Origin: Acanthochromis polyacanthus
Taxonomy: Eukaryota > Chordata > Actinopteri > Pomacentridae
Assembly: GCF_021347895.1 (NCBI RefSeq)
Contig: NC_067132.1
Span: forward strand, 26,505,757 to 26,569,756
Reading direction: 5' to 3'
Length of the DNA stretch: 64,000 nt
In this document: positions 1 through 11,779 of the stretch, in pieces
How the letters are laid out: each line of letters begins with the position of its first letter
Numbering within the stretch: the first letter of the stretch is position 1
Notes under the pieces: generated by a model
What the model saw: only the letters and a program-made list of their open reading frames with translations
What the model was told of the DNA's origin: nothing
Databases searched by the model: none
Translations under genes and position numbers: made by a program

Positions 1-675
1 AAAGCTTAGATTTTGTCTCTTTCTGTTGATAAATTATTTAAAGTTTTTAGTTGTACTATGCAGTAGACTTTAGAGAGTTTGTGGACTGCTACGAACAAGA
101 AGTAAATGTGTTGTTTAATCAGCACATGATAAAGTTTATCCTTCAATTCCATCATTTTTGTTTTTTACTACTTTTTTATTACTTTGAAGAGATGCATTTT
201 AAGCGTTCAAAACCCAAATATATTCAATTTACAGTGATATAAAACTGAGAAAAGCATACATTTCATCTCTTTTTGTTGAAAAATCGTTTAAAATAAATAA
301 ATATTCAATTAATTATCTAAACTACAATCTGCAAAGCTACTCTGATTATTAGTAACAAGCAAAACTGATTATTAAACGGCAGCAGCTTTTTGTTTGTCTC
401 AGATTATAGCAAAAATAAATCTCTTGGAGCAAATTAAGCTGCTTGAACCTTGAAAAATTCTGACAGAAATTATTATCATTATTCTTACTTGATCTATGTC
501 TTAGTTACTAAATAACTAATTGATTATTTGAGTTAATAATCAGCAGATTTAATTCTTTTTCTTTGATTGCAGACGACTGATTCACCAGCTGACAGAACAC
601 ATTTTCTCAGCTAATTTCTTGCACTAAAAAGGGAGAATCTATTATTTAAAACGCTGTCTGACGTTCTCTCCGTAC
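1..675. other. rnf31 intron, no recognised element
   Basis: AT-rich sequence downstream of the last rnf31 exon in the window (donor GTACGG on the minus strand at 670-675). No coding signal, repeat or RNA gene was recognised. Confidence 0.6.
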
Positions 676-3600
676 TCTTATCTGGTGGACGAGCGTGAGT
701 CCGTCCTCCCTCATCACGTTCTGTCTCTTCACATCCATGTTGACTCTGGGCTTCGGCTTCAGAACCGGCTGAGGCGGACTCTTCATGATGGACGGCGGCT
801 CGGGCTGAGGCAGGGAAACTCCGGCCGAGTCTTTGCAGGGCAAGTTGCACATCTCGCAAACCTCCGAGGGCTTGGAGTTAACGTAGGTGCAGAACTGGCA
901 GGTCCACTGTGAGACGAAGACAGAAAAAAGACAAGTTAGATTAATGTTGAACAGACTGAATGGAAACAAAAGCACTTTATTGCATAAATCGACTGCTGTG
1001 AGGGAAACGCTAATCTACGATGCCTGTCTGGGATCATTTTGAACCAGATCTGTTATTTTTGAGCAGATTCATTTAACTTTAGTCAGTTTGCACCAGAAGA
1101 ACATCAGAAGATTTTCCCTCCAGCATCACTAAAAATACGGATGAAGAGAAATAAAGCTTAAAAGAAGAAAACGGAGGCTACGTTCTACCAAACATCAGGA
1201 TGGACGATTCAATCAACCAGCCATCAAGTAGATAAAGGTGTAAAGACTGATCTTCAGGTTGATAAACATTCCAGTCAGACAATGTTTAATCTTTAAGTGC
1301 TCATTTATACACATACATACAGTCCCTGGCCACTTTATTAGGTACATCTTGTTGGCAAAAGGTTGGACGTCCTTTTTCCTTCAGAACTACCTTAAATTAT
1401 TGGTGTCATACTTTCATCAAAGTGTTGGAAACATTCCTCAGAGATTTTGGTCCATATTGACATGATGGCATCACACATACATGATGCCACTCTCCTGTTC
1501 CTCCACATCCCAAAGGTTCTGGTGGAGTACAGTGAGCTCATTGTCATGTTCAAGAAACCGGTTAGAGATGATTTGAGCTTTGTGACATGGAGCTTTATCC
1601 TGCTGGAAGTAGCATCAGAAGACCGTGGTCATAAAGGGATGGACATGGTGAGGAACAATGATCTGGTAGGGTTTTAATCATGTTCAACTGGTACCAAGGG
1701 GCCCAAAGTGTGCCACGAAAATATCCCCCACATCATTACAGCACCAGTCTGAGCCACCGAGGATGGATCCGTGCTTTCATGTCGTTTAATTTTGACCGTC
1801 CGAATGTTGCAGCAGAAATGGAGACTCATCAGACCCGGCAACGCTTTTCCAATCTTCTATTGTCCAGTTCTGGGTTAGACGGTTGCGTTAATGAGCAGTT
1901 AAACAGGTGAACGCAATAAAATGTGTGATATGGAGCATCATCCTGCTGGAAGTAGCCATAAGAAGGTCCACTGTGGTCATAAGGTTCAAGGTTCAAGGGT
2001 TTTATTGGTGAATGGTGGAACACTGAACACTTCTTTGTTTTGTCTTGTCACTCGATCAAGTACCTGTCTGTCAGGTTCACTGTGTGTTTTGTAAAGGAAT
2101 GCCAAATGAAAACATCTTTCCTCAAAACAAATCTACCTTGAACCTTGGATGCATGCTTTCATGTCGTCTAAAATTCACCAAACTTGGACAATAGAAGACT
2201 GGAAGAGCCTTGCCTGGTTTGATCAATCTCGATTTCTGCTAATGGTAGGGTCAGAATTTGGTGCAAACAACCTGAAAACATGAACCCAACCTGCTTTATA
2301 TCAACATTTCAGGTTACTGGTGGTGTAATGGGTCACGTTGGGTTCCTTAGGACGAACACAGTCGACCTAAGCGTTGTTGCTCTAAGTCTCAAATCATCTC
2401 AAACTGGTTCCTTTAACATGACAATGAGCTTACTCCAACGGTCACCAGATCTCAACCCAATAGAGCACCTTTGGGTACCATCATGTCAGTATGGACTGAA
2501 ATCTCTTGCTGAATCCATGCTACAAGGAATTACTGCAGTTCTAAAGGCAAAAAGGGGGTCCAGTGTGGTACTAGCAAGGTTTACCTCAGACGTCTTAACA
2601 TTACGTACAACAAAACCTACAATAAAGTACCCTAGATGAAGTTATTTCTCTATTTAGATTCTGAATATTGTGCATTTCCATTAACCAGCCGTTAAAAACT
2701 GAACAGATACCATTTTGTGAATGGTTTTAACAGTGAACTTTTAGTTCTGACGCCTCATTCAAGCCTGAGAAGAGACAAACCTTAGATCCAGAGTCGGACA
2801 GCACCGGGGCGACGGGCGGCCGAGTGGCCAGACGGGGGCGCTCACACACCTCACAGAGGATGCTGCTGCCTTGATTCACCACCGTGCAGCTTTTACACCG
2901 CCACTCTGAGGAACAAAACACCAAAAATAAACTTCTCTGCACTACACGGGCTCTTATTCCAGGGGTTATTCTGATTCACTGCTCATAATTCACATAAAAA
3001 TGTCATGTTTATGCAGCTGAATTACCTTCAAAAACTACTAAGCTACTCATCATGTCATGCAAAGTCGTATTTCTTCTTTTTATAGTAACCTTACTAGAAC
3101 AAATAGTCCATCTTTTAAACAATAGCTGTTTCATTTTCACGAGTAATTCTGATTTACTACTCAGTATTTAGGTAAAAATGTCATTTTTACGCAGCTCAAT
3201 GATGGTCAAAAACTAATGAGCTCCTATTTTCAGTGCAAAGTTGTATTTTTTACATTTTCAGTTATTTCTTTACAACTTTTTCACCTGTTTTTGTCCTCAC
3301 GGTGATTTTACATCTTCAAATAATCGATCTTTACAACAAAAACCGCAAAATTCACATAAAAATGTAATTTAGCTGAATTAGAGTTAAAAACTACTAAGCT
3401 ACTTAACATGCCATGCAAATTTGAATTTCTTAGTTTCCAAGTATGTCTTAGCAACCTTCTTCATTTATTTGGCCCTTCAGTCTAATTATATCACAGTTAG
3501 GCTACTGTGAAACACAAATAATCCATCATTAAAACAATAACTGCTTCATTTTCCATGAAAAAGTCAGATTTACTGCTCAATATTTAAGTACAAAGGTCGT

Positions 3601-6600
3601 TTTTAAGCAGCTAAATTAGAGTTTAAAACTCATAAGCTTCTTAACATTTAGTGCAAAGGTCTATTTTTAAATTTCTTTGAATATTTTTTCACCGATTTGT
3701 CTCTTTTGTCTTTCATTTTCTGTATTCTACACTAATTAACAGCTACACTACTGCTTTTACAGCGCTCTTAATACACCAAATGATCAATCTTTACAACAAC
3801 AGGCTGTTGTAAAGGTTTTAAAAGGTTATATTTGGACATTTCTTACTCTGGTTTTATGATTATGTAAAAGCAGCGACAGGATTTCTGCCACACTGTGCAA
3901 TGTGACAATAAAATGAATTAGTTTGGTTTATTTCTGCAGAGACAATGTACAAACAAAATCAACTGCACAAGAGCTCGCTTGTAGGAAGTAAATAATCACT
4001 TCCTAATTTATCAGTAAATAGAATAAACAAAAAGGTAATTATTGGTGGTGAAAATTTTGATTCAGGGTTTTTAAAATGCATCTCCCTGAATCTTTAATGT
4101 TTATGGAGATGAAATTCCACTTTTCTGAATGATTTAAGGTCTTTCTCATATCCACTCTATTCTATGGGGCTTGCATTACATCTAACTGTTTCGCTGCAAT
4201 GTTTTAACGTCTTCCTTCCTGAAAAACGCCGCATGAACAGAGTTCATCATTCGTCTCACCCGTGTTCGGTGAAGAAGGAACCGACATTGGGCTCTCCTGA
4301 GCGGGGGCTGCAGCCGTGGCGAGTCGAGGACGTTCGCAGGTCGTACAGAGAACGGCTCTCATCTCGTTCACCGTGGTGCAGTGGGCACATTCCCACCGCG
4401 ACAGAGACGGACTGAAACAACAACAAAGAAACGAAGAAACTGCATTTACTTTCCAGCTTTGGTTGTTCACTGTTGGGTTACTCCAGCTCGAATCATCAGG
4501 GACTCTCTGCTCATTTACTTTTTTTTATGAAAAACTGAATGACGAGGGCTGAAGCTTTAGCTTAAGTCATCAAATACTTTTATAGACTATTTAACTAATG
4601 AAATATGTGACTATTTTTCAAAATTATGGCAGAATTTCTTTTTCCAAAATACTGTCTTTAAAATATATGTTTATTCAAAATTCTTTCATAAAAAAAAATC
4701 TAATTTTTTTTTCAAACTTCTGTAATTAAAAATATACATCGTTTTGTCATGAAAATATACGTGTTTTCAAATTTCTGTCATAAAAGTCTCAGTTTTTTCA
4801 AAATTTTGTCATAAAAACTTTATTTTTCTTTCAAAATTGTCCTTAAAATATACGTTTATTCAAAATTATGTCATAAAAATGTAATTTCTTTTTTAAATTC
4901 TGTCATAAAAACATACTTTTTTCTAAATTCTGATATAAAAATGTAAGTTTTTTAAAAAATTCTGTCATAAAAACATACTTTTTTAAAATTCTGATATAAA
5001 AATGTAAGTTTTTTTTTAATTCTGTCATAAAAACATACTTTTTTCTAAATTCTGATATAAAAAATGTAAGTTTTTTTAAATTCTGTCATAAAAACATACT
5101 TTTTTCTAAATTCTGATATAAAAAATGTAAGTTTTTTTAAATTCTGTCATAAAAACATACTTTTTTCTAAATTCTGATATAAAAATTTAGTTTTTTTTTT
5201 TTAAATTCTGTCATAAAAACATACTTTTTTCTAAATTCTGGTATAAAAATACACATTACTTCAAACTTCTGTGTGATGGATGGAGGAGGTTCCTCCAAGC
5301 CCTGGTGCTGCAGAAAATCATCAGGTGTAATTGCTCGCACCTGGAAGGAAGTGGGCGTGGCCTCTGGGCTGGGTTTGCAAAGTGCTGCTCAGAGCAGTCA
5401 GTCTGGCTCTGGGTTCCCACACCTGCTGTTAGTTTGGGTTTTTTCCTTTTTGTTTAGAGAAGTATGTTTGGTTCTTCTTTTGTTTAGAGGAATACGTTTG
5501 TTTTTTCGTTGATTTAGTGGACTATGTTTGATCAATTAATTCTTTGTTTTGTTATCTTCATTTATTTGGTTAAATAAATTACTTTATAGTCTATTGAGCA
5601 TAGTCTCCACATGTTGTTGTCTTCTTTGCTACAGAACGTAAAAATATATTTTATTCAAATTTCTGTCATAAAAATATGTTTTTTCTAAATTCTGTCTTCA
5701 CAAAAACAGACATTTCAGTGAATGTGGACTAAATGATGTCGATTATTTCCATATTTTCTGGAAAGGCCAGGTTATTTTGACTTTTTGGCGGGAAATTCAT
5801 AAATATAATAATTAGGTGCGTGAAGCTGACGTTTCTTTTAAATGTGATATCGTATTTCTTTTAATGTCTGACTCATCTGCACTACATTTAGCTCCTCCCT
5901 CTCACCTGGCCGTCTTTGCAGGTGTGACCGTGGTTCTGTTGTGTCCTTTGCGGTCCGGATGGGAGTGAAACAGCCGGTCGCAATTCAGACACAACCTCTG
6001 GATGCAGGTGGAGCACTGAGCGTAGACGACGGCGATGCCACAGATGCTGCACGTCTCTGCGAAAAACCGGCGACAGTTAGCATCAAACACACCTGTACGT
6101 CTGTTGTTTTCTTTGTCGTAACATGTCGTACCCTGCTTGGTTTTCTGGATCTTGTCTCTCTTGTGGGTGGCTCTGGACGGGTGGCGGTGATAGAGGTCGT
6201 CGCAGGCGTCGCAGAAAGGCTGATTGTCGCAGGACGGGCAGAGCAGAGACGAAGCGCCGCCGCACAAGTTACACTGAGCGGCTGCAGGAGAGGCTGAAAA
6301 CGAAGAGAAAACAGGAAACAGAGTGTGTTTAGGCTTCTAGAGGCAACAGAAATACTAATAATGAGAGCTGCTCAGTGGTTTTAGTCTCATTTCAGAACAT
6401 CTATGTGGGAAACTTGCCGGCCTATTCCTATACCTCAGTCTTTTTTTCTTTGAAGTCATTCCAACAATTTCTCCTTGACCGTCGCTGATTTGTGGTATTT
6501 TTTTTACAGTATAAAACAATCTCTAGAAACATATTTGTGAAATTTCAGCTTGATATGTCAAATACTTGCAGAGATTTTGTTGTTTTTGTGCTAAAACTTG

Positions 6601-9581
6601 TCAAAGCTGCTCAACCAGTTCTGAAAAACAACCTTCTTTTCAGTTCTGAGGTCAAATATGTCATATTTTACAGGTTTTCAGGTGTGTCGGCAGCTCACCT
6701 GCTGCTGGTTTCTGGATTTGTGCGATTGCTGGACTCTGAAGTGGTTTAGGAGGAGGAGATACGATCAGAGGTTTGTCGACCTGCTGCTCCTCTTTGGGTA
6801 AAACAACCAACGAGTCGCCGACCGGCTTATTCTGGAGAGCAATTACACATCATACACAAAATATATAATATAACACACATAATATACATAATTCTTCATT
6901 TATTTTAGTGTTTTCCCAGCCACAAACACTAGTAGAGACAATTCTAAGAAGAAAAAATACATTTAAGCAGCAAATAAAACACTAAATATTTGATACATGC
7001 AGGAAAAATAAAACCCATGTCTCCATTTAATCTCCTATTATCGATTCTGTCTCACTTCTCTCCTGTGGCCTTCATTAATTCGAATTAAATCCGTTTTTTA
7101 TTGCTCTGTTGCACTACTGCCTGGTAGCTGAAGATCGGTGAGACTTTCTTCTTCTTTAAATCGCTAGAAATGATTTAGAAATGCGTCAAAATCCACTAAA
7201 ATACGATTTTTTGGTCATTTTTTTTTAACAACTCTGTGCAAAACAGGAGTTGAAACTTTCCAAAAAAACAACGGCACATATCCTAGAGAGAAAAATCTAC
7301 TTTCTTATGAGTGAGTGGAAGAAACTTTTAGGAAACTTTTAGGCTTTTATCTTTAATAGGTCCGGAGATACCGTTGGAATTCAATGCGCAAAAAGACATG
7401 CTGAAAGCGGGTCAACGGGTGACTTTCAGAAAACAATTCTCCCAAAAAATATTGACGAACCTGTTGAATGTTTGCCTTCTATTAACACCTGATTTCAGAT
7501 TTATGTTTACATCACACATTTACGTGCAAACATGAGCAACACTAGGTGTGAATATGTCATATAGGTAAAAATTCATGTCATTTATCAACCCTGTCTGTTG
7601 GGAGAACTCAAAAACAAGGAGATTATGCACATTTATAATGTTTTTCCACAGCATACATGATATATTTTGGACTTCAGTGACACACATCTGAATAGTCAGC
7701 TGCTAGAAATGCAGTTACACACCTGCTGGATGACAAATGGGATGATATCTTTGAAGTGTTCTATGTGAGGATGGGTTCCCTAAACAAACGGAGACACAAA
7801 CCGGACATGGAAACACGGTGAGTCGCTTACACAGAAACGGCAGCACACGGATGTTAGCGGCGATCGGAAACAAACCTTCACTAGCATGTCCACCTCGGAG
7901 CGCAGCGTCATGACCTCCAGCGTCACCGCGGAGACCTTCTCGGCGTCTGGTTCGGTGACGTCATCTGGGAAACTGAGGCCGTCCACCTGCTGGTTGGTGT
8001 AACCGTAGAGATACAGGACTCTACGGCCTCCCTGTGGGCAAAAAACAGGATGGAAATCTTCATTTTTAACTGCTTTAACTATCGATTATTTCAGTAATCG
8101 AGTATTCTATTGTAGTATTATAATTATTGTACATACATAGTGTAGTACAGGGGTATTATACATATGTAGCAAGGGCGCCAAATTCCTTTTAGTTCAAGGT
8201 CCACATTCAGCCAGTTTGATCTTAAGTGGGCCGGACCAGTTAAACTATTGCATATTAGCCCATAAAACTCCAAATTTTTCCTTTGTTTTTGTGCAAGAAA
8301 AGTATGTTCTTCAAATGTTCAGACTTAATCAACAAAACATGATGAACAACATGAAGTTTCTTCAAAAAAATAAGTTAAATTTCAGCAATGATATGCCTCA
8401 GTTTATCGTTTACACATTACAGCTGACAGATCAGAGTGTCTACAAAGACACAAAACATTTAGTCATGATCAAAACAACAACAGTCAGACAAGAAAGGACA
8501 AAAACATCGAAAGCAAGACAAAATATTACAAAAACGAAAGACAAAACGACAAAAAAATTGACAACACGAAACAAAAAAGAAAAGAGACAAAAATTAGGCA
8601 AAAAGTTACAAAGCGTCAACGAAATGGCAAAAATGAGACAAAAAAATATACAAAACGATACACAAAACACTGAATAACGCGAAACACAAAATGAGAAAAA
8701 TAAGACAAAAATACAAGCGTGACAGAAAGTAAACAAAACAACAAAAACAAGAAACAAAATGACAAAAATATGAGAGAAACAAAAAAAACAACCCCCCCAA
8801 AAACAAGACAAAATATTACAAAAATGAGACACAAACGAGTGACAAAAGAACACTGAGAAATCTAGTATTTTACTTTATAACAACTTGTCCATAAATTATT
8901 TTAAATTTATAGTTCTGCACATTATAATCTGCAGTTAATGTCTTCTCTGTAGTTTTTACTCTTTACAAAATCATCCCACGGGCCGGATTGGACCCTTTGG
9001 CCGGTTTTAGCCCACGGGATGCATGTTTGACACCCCTGATATAAAGTATAGTACAGGGGTATTGTAACCAAATCTGTTATAAAAGCTGAATATTTTGTGC
9101 TCACCTTGACGGCGTCCACGGTGGTTCTGAAGACCGGGTTGTTGTGTTTGACGCTCCTCCAGTATCTGGGTCTGGTCGGGCTGGTCAGGTTACAGCCGTA
9201 TTTCTCCAGGATGCTCAAGGCCTTGACCAGTCGGCTCAAGGACTCCAGGACCTGATGTGGAGACAAAGCTGACCAATTAGTAACGCCGTGAAGGTTACAA
9301 CACCTTAAAAACAACTGTTTGTCATGTAAACTACTCATTGAAGTCCATCCAGGTGCTGCTGAGGAGAACTTCACCTCGTGTTTGTTGCGATCAGCCGTGT
9401 TCTCTCTTAGCATGGCCTCCGCCATGAGGTGACGGTATTTCTCCGACAGAGGCAGTGGGATGGTCGCCATCGTCTGGACTTCAGCCCTCACATCCTGTGC
9501 CAAACCCGAGGAGGAGAGCAGCGACTGGGCTCTTCTCCGGACCTCGTCCATCTGAACCGACGCTGAGGTGCTGCTGCTCAT
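676..9581 (-). CDS. rnf31: E3 ubiquitin ligase RNF31/HOIP, N-terminal half (partial)
   Basis: This is the catalytic subunit of the linear ubiquitin assembly complex (LUBAC), which makes Met1-linked chains in NF-kB signalling. Ten coding exons read on the minus strand: 9375-9581, 9105-9251, 7876-8031, 7723-7779, 6699-6831, 6132-6293, 5906-6056, 4260-4411, 2781-2905 and 676-906 (507 codons, all junctions in phase). Domains in order: a helical N-terminus; a PUB domain (about residues 70-185, with RPRYWRSVKHNNPVFR and LYLYGYTNQQVDGLSFP), the site that binds OTULIN/CYLD-SPATA2 in the family; two B-box-like zinc fingers (about 240-335); and three RanBP2/NZF fingers (WECAHC..CTTC, WRCKSC..CEVC, WTCQFC..CEMC). 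The UBA, RING-IBR-RING and linear-chain domain lie beyond the left edge. The start is the first ATG, two bases after a splice acceptor. The human protein has one B-box-like finger here as I recall it; this gene has two. Confidence 0.95.
1320..2640. mobile_element. rearranged Tc1/mariner-type DNA transposon relic
   Basis: The segment opens with CACTTTATTAGGTAC and closes with ACAATAAAGTACC, imperfect inverted termini. The left part (about 1320-1970) is antisense: its minus strand reads GYFQQDDAPYHT, the middle catalytic block of a DDE transposase. The right part (about 2155-2640) is sense and reads SPDLNPIEHLW, the block around the last acidic residue. Both arms repeat the same mid-element sequence in opposite orientation (about 1765-1870 and 2150-2230), so the element has been turned inside out. 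Between them, about 1980-2145, is a separate insert bounded by AAGGTTCAAGG and its complement. All frames are broken. It lies in the rnf31 intron 907-2780. Confidence 0.7.
2965..3720. repeat. degenerate tandem repeat, about 200-bp unit, four copies
   Basis: Four diverged units follow one another inside the rnf31 intron 2906-4259. Each runs through a version of 'TTTACTGCTCA', then 'AAAAATGTCATTTTTA', 'GCAGCT.AATTA', 'AAAAACTA..AGCT' and 'CATG.C.TGCAAAG'. They start near 2970, 3150, 3345 and 3565. The remainder of the intron includes a tail like a fish LINE 3' end (TGTGACAATAAAATG, about 3900-3916). No coding signal is seen. Confidence 0.55.
4640..5265. repeat. AT-rich minisatellite, about 62-bp composite unit
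   Basis: The segment alternates 'AATTCTGTCATAAAAACATAC' type and 'AAATTCTGATATAAAAATGT' type half-units with T-runs between. It is most regular at 4895-5250 and degenerate upstream. A single half-unit reappears near 5640-5700 after an unrelated insert. It lies in the rnf31 intron 4412-5905. Confidence 0.75.
5270..5640. other. GC-richer insert interrupting the minisatellite
   Basis: A block of different composition sits between minisatellite units. It contains a G/C-rich part (5280-5430) and then three diverged copies of a motif like GTTTAGAG.A.TATGTTTG (about 5453, 5483 and 5510), ending near TTAAATAAATTACTTTATAG. This looks like an insertion of an unidentified mobile element into the array. 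It has no open frame I trust. Confidence 0.4.
6832..7722. other. rnf31 intron, no recognised element
   Basis: Unique-looking AT-rich intron between coding exons 4 and 5. No repeat or gene was recognised. Confidence 0.5.
8165..9038. mobile_element. hAT-like non-autonomous element (copy 1, damaged left end)
   Basis: The right end is GTTTGACACCCCTG, identical to the terminus of the intact copy at 57689-58497 in this window. The left end is eroded. Both ends carry 'GGGCCGG..TTGGACCC' type sequence, and the interior has a long degenerate run of (GACAAAA)-like units (about 8460-8850). The flanks share AGTACAGGGGTATT (8147-8160 and 9050-9063), so the insertion may have occurred in or duplicated that sequence. 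Open frames of up to about 150 codons here are products of the low-complexity run. The element is in the rnf31 intron 8032-9104. Confidence 0.75.
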
Positions 9582-10292
9582 CGCTGTCAGGATGCAATTC
9601 AGAAAAACATTTTAAAAATACAGCAAATAGTCAATCAGAAAAGCTGCAATTTAGGACAATCAGCATGTCTCACCCAGGGTTTGTCTTTTATTATTATTTT
9701 ACTAAATTTTAATTTCTGAATGTGCAATTTTTAGACGAGTTACCTAAATATTTTAATGTCAGAGATTTTACATAGAAAGGCTCTGATTATTATTACTATT
9801 GTATTAATTTAATGTATGATAGTCACAGCTTTTGTAATGATTATTTTAGCTCTTCAAATAGAAATCTAACTCAAACATACATACATACATATACATAATG
9901 GCAACGTGTCAAAACTATTCAATACAAACTCAAAAATGCAGTGTTACTAATACTGCTAAACCAGGAATCAGGATAAATTCTCTCATATTTCCTGTAAAGT
10001 CTATGTGTTCCTCCTTAATTTCACTTTTAATTCCCAAATGACGACACGTTGAGTGGGAAAGTCCGGGCTAATCTTAGTTCAGTGTGTGGATGAAAACAGC
10101 TGCGTGTTAAACCTCTAACATCCCAACCAGCCATGTTTGTTTACATTTAGACACAAACCAGCCACAGTTAGGGCTCAAATCTTCTAGTTTCTCCGTGTTA
10201 AAGTCAGAAACATTAAGCTAGCAGGCGTCAACATTTCACCGCAGCCGAAAATGAAACTTTAAAAGGAGCCGCACAGCTACTCGGTAACTTAC

Positions 10293-10480
10293 CGACTCCG
10301 CTGCTCGGCCTCCGGTCAAAGGTTCCGTCAACGTTCCGCCGCCCAGAGATAAATATTTACGCTGTCACCGGTTTTATTACCGTATTTTTAACTGATTTCA
10401 GCGGTTAAAGTCGGAGCTTCACCCAGCTGCTAAAGCTGCTTTAAAACGCGGAACTCCTTTTTGAGACTGCTGCACTTTCG
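10293..10480 (-). promoter_or_regulatory. rnf31: probable rnf31 non-coding 5' exon and promoter
   Basis: A consensus donor (GTAAGT on the minus strand, 10287-10292) ends a CpG-containing stretch. It pairs with the acceptor CCTGACAG just before the rnf31 start codon (exon resumes at 9583). This implies a non-coding first exon whose lower edge is 10293; its upper edge, the transcription start, is only estimated. The 9584-10292 intron is AT-rich and I see nothing else in it. Confidence 0.55.
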
Positions 10481-10484
10481 GTCT

Positions 10485-11630
10485 GGTTGTCACATTTCAA
10501 AATAAAAGCGGATGTTGAAAAAGTAAAAGCAGCTGCTATGCTTTGTTTTGTTTTTAAAATTAACATAACATAGCATTTCATAAGAAATGCGTAGGTTAAG
10601 GTTCAAAAGCATATTTTTAAAAACTTATTCAGATGATTTTATACAGAACAGTAGAGTTTATCAGCTATATTTAGATATATTTTATTATTTGTTTATTATT
10701 ATTGTATTATTATAGGTTTTAAGTCTGAATTGCACTTTTACTTTTTGTACTTTTTAAACTGATAAAAACAACCACATTAATTCTAACATGTTAACTAGAA
10801 CAACAACAATAACAATAATAACTATAACAATTAGTATTATACATTTAACAGAACTTAGAATGAAATTTAATTTGAAAAATATGTAGGTTAAAGTTCAAGA
10901 ATGTTTAAGGAGAAAAACAAAGTCCAAAATACATATTTTCTGTGTTTTTTCTCTCTTCTGCAGTAAACTGATATTTTGTTTCATGTACAGAATAAATAAA
11001 TAATTTCTTCTGCAATTAGTCTATGAGCTGTATTGTTTCATGAATGAAATCAAGTCATTTTGATGGATTAAAAATGTTTTATTCAAGTTTTTTGAGCTGC
11101 AGTCACTGTTTGGCAAGTGGAAGATTGCATTATATGAAGTAAACTGTATTTTAAAAATATTTTTCATGTCATTTTATGCAGTCATTTTGTCATTTTGCAT
11201 CAGTTTGAGAATATTGTGCACGTTTTGCAGTCATTTTAGCGATCATTTGTCGTTTTGAGGGACATTTTGAGTGATTTCCTTATTATTTTTGCTTCGTTTT
11301 TGGTTGTCTTGCATACTTTTATGCTTATTCTGCATGTTGAAGGGCTAATTTTACATGTTTTAGGGCTTATTTTGTATATTCATGTAAATTTTGCATCGCT
11401 TGATCTTCATTTTGTAGGATTAGTAGAATAATTTTGCATGAGTTTTATCATGTATAATTATTTTTTAAATTAATTTCCCCATTTGCCTCCTCTCTGCTCT
11501 GTGTAAACACATCCTGCACCAATAATTTAGTTGAAATAGCGCAGAGTCATGACGACAGCTGCTTTTCGGCCGCCCTACTTTGGGCGGCGGATGGACACAG
11601 TGGAGGCGCAGTCTGCTTTATTCGAGCCTA
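10485..11630. other. rnf31-psme2 head-to-head intergenic region
   Basis: About 1.2 kb between divergent genes. The middle part (about 11160-11460) is a degenerate T-rich repeat of 'ATTTTGCAT' / 'TCATTTTG' phrases. The end nearest psme2 (11530-11700) is CpG-richer and should hold the psme2 promoter. No gene was seen. Confidence 0.5.
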
Positions 11631-11638
11631 AATCGAAA
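11631..11638 (+). promoter_or_regulatory. candidate IRF-binding site upstream of psme2
   Basis: AATCGAAA matches the IRF core AANNGAAA exactly, 142 bp before the psme2 start codon and in the CpG-richer promoter segment. PA28 genes are interferon-inducible in vertebrates, so an IRF site is expected. An 8-bp match also occurs often by chance. Confidence 0.35.
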
Positions 11639-11779
11639 GTAACTTGGATGAGGAAATAAAAGAATCACGCCGGACAGACATTTTGACTTCTGCTGCAGCC
11701 GAACTCATCTGAATTCACAGAAAATCCGAGCGGATTCGTTTATTTACTCTCAGCTCAAAGTAGAAAACTTTGCCTCGTC

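Noticed and set aside
8216..8853. Open frames of 130-150 codons near 8.2-8.9 kb
   Set aside because: They come from the degenerate (GACAAAA)-like run within the hAT-like element; the composition is extreme and no domain is present.
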